A stretch of DNA of 64,000 nucleotides from Bacteroidales bacterium (GTDB lineage Bacteria; Bacteroidota; Bacteroidia; Bacteroidales; UBA932), in NCBI GenBank assembly GCA_017469845.1, contig JAFUFP010000049.1:103668-167667 (forward strand). The letters run 5' to 3'. Under the pieces are notes generated by a model. The model was not told where the DNA came from. It did no database searches and saw only the letters and a program-made list of their open reading frames with translations. The number at the start of each line of letters is the position of its first letter. The stretch's first letter is position 1. Shown here piece after piece: positions 61,096 to 64,000 of the stretch. The translations under genes and the position numbers were made by a program.

Positions 61096-61989
61096 TTATT
61101 CTCCGATGGCATCTTTCCATCTTATCGCGGAAAGAAGTGATTTTTCCAACCAGTATCTGTAGAGGATGCCGTCCTTTTCTAGTGACTTTGCCCGTTGGTA
61201 GAGTTCGACTCCGTCGGCGGTGTCGTGCCATATGTCGACGAAAATCGAGTCGAAGCCGTTCTTTTCCCCGGAGTGCGGTTCGACAGCCTTGAGGAAATCG
61301 AAGGCGTCACCGCTTACGATGGTGATTTTGTCCCTGAATGGGAACTGGGGGAGGATGTGCTCTTTGAAAAGACCGATAACTTCACTTTCCTTCTCAACTA
61401 CGGTAATGCTTTCAACTTCCGGTTTCATTGACGCCATGAATGCGAAGTAACCGAGGCCGAGACCTATGACGGCGATATTTCCTCTCATAGCGGAGAGCGG
61501 TTCCTCCATTGAGCGGATTTCACTGGGCTTCACAGCCATCCATTCCCGTCCGTTTTCATGTACGGAAGGGAATGATATCTTCTCCGGGAAATATCCCACC
61601 TGGGGGATTTCGGTGCCGTCGGGAAGCACTTCGATGTCATCACAGATGAAGGCTTCGAAAGGGTCGTAGGAGTCATGGATGAACTCCCACCTTTTCCCTT
61701 TGATGTCGGGAAACCGGATCGTCTTAAGGTAAGGATTCTCCCTGAAAGAAGCGGGGTCCAGTCGGTGGACGCTCCGGAAAAAGTACGGATCGGTCTCCTC
61801 CGTCGAATCACACAGGGCTGAAAGGATGGCGGCGTAGGCCATTTCCTCGGGAAGCGAACCTTGGGGGTCCGCTTCCTTGAGTGTCTTTGCGTTTATAGCC
61901 TTTGGAGAGGAGTCGAGATAGTCCACTATCATCCATGCAAAGGCATTGTTCCTTTCCATGAGGGGTGTTATTCCGTTTTCTGAGAGCAT
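61096..61989 (-). CDS. Class I SAM-dependent methyltransferase-like protein (spermidine-synthase-like fold)
   Basis: A 297-residue cytoplasmic protein. The C-terminal part has a Rossmann core: 'IAVIGLGLGYFAFMAS' (motif I), 'ESITVVEKESEVI' (acidic end of strand 2), 'ITIVSGDAFDFLKAV' and 'FDSIFVDIWHDTADGVELY' (motif IV). This is the pattern of spermidine-synthase-like methyltransferases. The N-terminal 150 residues are not recognised. The substrate is unknown. It starts 17 nt after the C69 dipeptidase gene on the same strand, so the two are probably co-transcribed. Confidence 0.8.
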   Translation of the reverse strand: MLSENGITPLMERNNAFAWMIVDYLDSSPKAINAKTLKEADPQGSLPEEMAYAAILSALCDSTEETDPYFFRSVHRLDPASFRENPYLKTIRFPDIKGKRWEFIHDSYDPFEAFICDDIEVLPDGTEIPQVGYFPEKISFPSVHENGREWMAVKPSEIRSMEEPLSAMRGNIAVIGLGLGYFAFMASMKPEVESITVVEKESEVIGLFKEHILPQFPFRDKITIVSGDAFDFLKAVEPHSGEKNGFDSIFVDIWHDTADGVELYQRAKSLEKDGILYRYWLEKSLLSAIRWKDAIGE

Positions 61990-62006
61990 TTTCCGTGTGA
62001 GGGGTT

Positions 62007-63728
62007 TTACAGTGCGTTCGTCTGGGCGTTGGCTTCAGCCGCCGAGGATTCGGTCTTGACGCGGTAGCGGTCTCCGGTGGAAGAGCCGATAGCTTCATTG
62101 AAGACGGGATCGTATCCGGGGGTAGTGTATCCTCCGGTAAAGACTCCGTCCTTTTCGTTGCGGACGACCTGGTCGTTGAACTTGACGACGAGGAAGCGGA
62201 AGAGTTCCTCCCACCTTTCCATCATCCTTCGGGTGTACTGGGCGCTCTTCCCGTTGAGGAATGATACCATTTCGCGCCTTGTCATGTCCTTGACGGCGTC
62301 GGGAAGGGCCGCAACCTCTTCCGCATAGTAGTCCTCGAGCTGTTTCTGGGCTTTCTTCAGGTCATCCTTCATCTGGCTGTAACGGGGGTAAACCATGTTC
62401 GCCACAAGGTTGTTCACCCAGAAGGCGCTCTTCCAGCTGAATTCGTTGTGGGGATTGTTCTCGCTGCGGAATGCTTCGGGAACTTCGGTTGCGCCGCAGA
62501 AGACGGGGACGTATGCGACCATCGAGGCGTCGTCGCAGTTGAAGTACATTATTCCTCCGACGGGGTCGGGGAGCCAGCCCCGGAGCTGGGACACGAGAGT
62601 GAATCCGCTCTGCTGGGTTCCGATGGGCCTTTCCATGAAGTAGGTGTTACCGTTCGAGGTGGTGTAGTTCATAGGGCGGGGACGCACGGGCATTCCCCAG
62701 GGGCCTGCGCTCATGTCGGCCGTCATGTCAAGGGGAGTACCTTCGTAGTGGTCCCTCATGTCCTCCATCACGTCCCTTACCGAAAGGGGCTTGTCGGGCT
62801 TTATGTAGAGGGGAAGATGGTCACACTTGTCGAACTCTCCATTTATATAAGGAAGGTAGGAATCCATCGTTTCCTTGTCGTAGTGGTGACGGAAGAAGCT
62901 CCATACCCTGGCGTCAGCATAGCGCACCTTCTCGAAGGAGATGGGGCAGTAGGCGTCACGGAAGGAGAAGTTCTCGTCCGTTCCGCTGTAGTAACCCATT
63001 TCACGGGCGAAGGAGATGACGTCGGGGGAGTAGATGCATTCCCCTTCGACGATATGGAATCCCGTGGCCTTGTCAGCTTTCCTTGTCTGGGGGAATTCCC
63101 TTATGCGGCTTATGTTGGCGTGGGCGCTGATGCAGTCATCCGGAATCCTCACCGCTACCCATACGGCACCTTTTCGTCCGGGACCTTTACCGATCACTTC
63201 GAATATCCATGCCTCGTCCTTGTCGCAGACGGTGATGGTCTCGCCGGTCTGGTTGTAGCCGTAGTCTCGGAGGAGATTGCCCATCACGATGATGGCTTCA
63301 CGGGCCGAGGCGCTACGCTCCAAAGCGAGGTGCATCATCGTGTCGTAATCCAGGATCCCTTCGGGGTTCTGGAGTTCATCCCTTCCGCCGAAGGTGGTTT
63401 CGACGATGCTGACCTGGTGGTCGTTTATGTATCCGATGACGCCGTAGGTGTAGTCGACCTGGTCGACATAGCCCTTGATGGGGCCAGAACCCCAGGTGCG
63501 GATGGCGATCTTCTCGCCTTTCTCATGAGCGCCTGCGGGGGTGTATTTCATCGAACCGGAGAACCCGAATCCGTCGCAGTTGTATGTGCAGATCACGCTT
63601 CCGTCGGCGGAAGCCTTCTTTCCCACGATGATGTTCGTGCATGCGGAAGAGTCAGTAGTGTTGGCGCTCAGAAGGAGCAGGGAAGACGCTATCGTAGCGG
63701 CAGCCTTCCAGAGTAGGGGAAATTTCAT
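62007..63728 (-). CDS. C69 family dipeptidase, exported (second copy)
   Basis: A 573-residue Ntn-hydrolase. After the signal peptide comes 'SSACTNIIVGKKASADGSVICTYNCDG', with Cys30 as the likely N-terminal nucleophile. 'ETTFGGRDEL', 'YGYNQTGETITVCDKDEAWIFEVIG', 'HANISRIREFP' and 'YFNCDDASMVAYVPVFCGATEVPEAF' are C69 blocks. Compared with the copy at 20-22 kb it is longer at the C-terminus by about 50 residues and clearly divergent. The start at 63728 gives a normal signal peptide. It precedes the methyltransferase-like gene by 17 nt. Confidence 0.93.
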   Translation of the reverse strand: MKFPLLWKAAATIASSLLLLSANTTDSSACTNIIVGKKASADGSVICTYNCDGFGFSGSMKYTPAGAHEKGEKIAIRTWGSGPIKGYVDQVDYTYGVIGYINDHQVSIVETTFGGRDELQNPEGILDYDTMMHLALERSASAREAIIVMGNLLRDYGYNQTGETITVCDKDEAWIFEVIGKGPGRKGAVWVAVRIPDDCISAHANISRIREFPQTRKADKATGFHIVEGECIYSPDVISFAREMGYYSGTDENFSFRDAYCPISFEKVRYADARVWSFFRHHYDKETMDSYLPYINGEFDKCDHLPLYIKPDKPLSVRDVMEDMRDHYEGTPLDMTADMSAGPWGMPVRPRPMNYTTSNGNTYFMERPIGTQQSGFTLVSQLRGWLPDPVGGIMYFNCDDASMVAYVPVFCGATEVPEAFRSENNPHNEFSWKSAFWVNNLVANMVYPRYSQMKDDLKKAQKQLEDYYAEEVAALPDAVKDMTRREMVSFLNGKSAQYTRRMMERWEELFRFLVVKFNDQVVRNEKDGVFTGGYTTPGYDPVFNEAIGSSTGDRYRVKTESSAAEANAQTNAL

Positions 63729-63773
63729 GACGGTATGTTTTGTTTCGTTTTTGTCCGATTGCTTGATGAGTGA

Positions 63774-63781
63774 CAAAGATA
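63774..63781 (-). promoter_or_regulatory. -7 box for the second C69 dipeptidase
   Basis: The minus strand reads TATCTTTG, 45 nt before the ATG. Confidence 0.6.
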
Positions 63782-63929
63782 AGGAGAAATCTTTTTCGGG
63801 GAAAGGTTTTCCGACCCTCCCGTCGGAGGAAAGAATGGCCGGAAGAAGGGCTTGTGAAGTAGGACTGACGCATCAAAAAATCGGAAATAATTGATCCCCT
63901 TCATGCCGCGTGCCGTGAAAAATGAATGA

Positions 63930-63967
63930 AACATCGGAAAAGTCGCAATTTTCCGATGTTTTTTTTT
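63930..63967 (+). terminator. Orphan plus-strand terminator near the right edge
   Basis: The perfect stem AACATCGGAAAA / TTTTCCGATGTT with a 7-nt loop is followed by about nine T on the plus strand. No plus-strand gene ends nearby; the upstream 200 nt hold only the start region of the minus-strand dipeptidase. Confidence 0.7.
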
Positions 63968-63996
63968 GGCGGTTTCGCGGGAAAGCCCTATCTTTG
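63965..63996 (+). promoter_or_regulatory. Consensus promoter for a gene to the right of the window
   Basis: TTTG (63965-63968), a 20-nt spacer and TATCTTTG (63989-63996). Its -33 element is formed by the end of the terminator's T tract. Confidence 0.7.
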
Positions 63997-64000
63997 TATT

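Noticed and set aside
62448..63716. A 422-codon plus-strand frame opposite the second C69 dipeptidase.
   Set aside because: It is an antisense shadow; its composition is unlike any protein family and there is no promoter.

Overview
The window looks like a chromosome segment of a member of the Bacteroidota, most likely an uncultured or gut-type Bacteroidales with a fairly GC-rich genome. The evidence is consistent. Promoters follow the Bacteroidetes pattern (TTTG or TTG, a spacer of about 19-20, then TAnnTTTG), and Shine-Dalgarno sequences are weak. Exported proteins include many short lipoproteins (TlpA/DUF4369, DUF5686, C69 dipeptidases, a P1 peptidase). Host-glycan glycosidases (GH29, GH89) and LPS genes (lpxB, an LPS core kinase) are also present. 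I see no complete transposon, prophage, rRNA operon or CRISPR array; one tRNA is present.

Layout. Positions 1-2.6 kb hold the end of a YggS-type PLP protein and a lemA-DUF2207 pair. From 2.7 to 7.6 kb come surE-lpxB, an EVE-like unknown protein, GAPDH and a small lipoprotein. From 7.6 to 17.5 kb the minus strand carries a type-B carboxylesterase, a membrane-anchored GH25 lysozyme, a C1 peptidase with pssA, a tyrosine phosphatase pair, and sbcD-sbcC. From 17.6 to 28 kb there are an exported thiol protein with an exported flavodoxin, serB, a C69 dipeptidase, an LPS kinase, a macrodomain-like protein, a GT4 glycosyltransferase, a PPP-type phosphatase, tRNA-Val(CAC), an alkaline-phosphatase-family lipoprotein, a HAD hydrolase and a 58-residue DUF4250 gene. 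A five-gene run (28.1-33.4 kb) encodes TlpA/DUF4369, alpha-L-fucosidase, a SEC-C protein, a ProX editing enzyme and a P1 peptidase. From 33.5 to 42.8 kb are a tandem SGNH pair (one degenerate and fused to an esterase), a TerB protein beside a highly repetitive protein, a sodium/solute symporter divergent from a GH89 alpha-N-acetylglucosaminidase, and a rhodanese-TlpA fusion. From 42.9 to 53.8 kb are trmO, an M23 peptidase with ALDH, a CNNM/CorC transporter, a metal-binding HMA protein, a broken RloAB-like defence pair, a frameshifted DUF5686 gene, a DIP1984 protein and an HD hydrolase.

The main system is the complete histidine operon on the minus strand at 54.0-61.0 kb, in the order G-D-C/B-H-A-F-IE. 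HisC and the dehydratase part of HisB are one polypeptide, and no histidinol-phosphatase domain is present. Upstream of hisG there is a previously unannotated 23-codon leader ORF with seven His codons in eight. It is followed by a Rho-independent terminator hairpin and a segment that can pair with the terminator's 5' arm. Together these have every part of a classical ribosome-mediated histidine attenuator, in a phylum where I do not know such a system to be standard annotation. I regard this as the most interesting signal. After it come a Rossmann-fold methyltransferase-like gene and a second C69 dipeptidase.

Other points worth attention are the repeat protein at 37 kb, the pseudo-SGNH/esterase fusion at 35 kb, the RloB remnant that reads backwards through the terminator of the neighbouring gene, a near-leaderless lipoprotein gene whose promoter sits in the GAPDH terminator, and a single-base frameshift in the DUF5686 gene.
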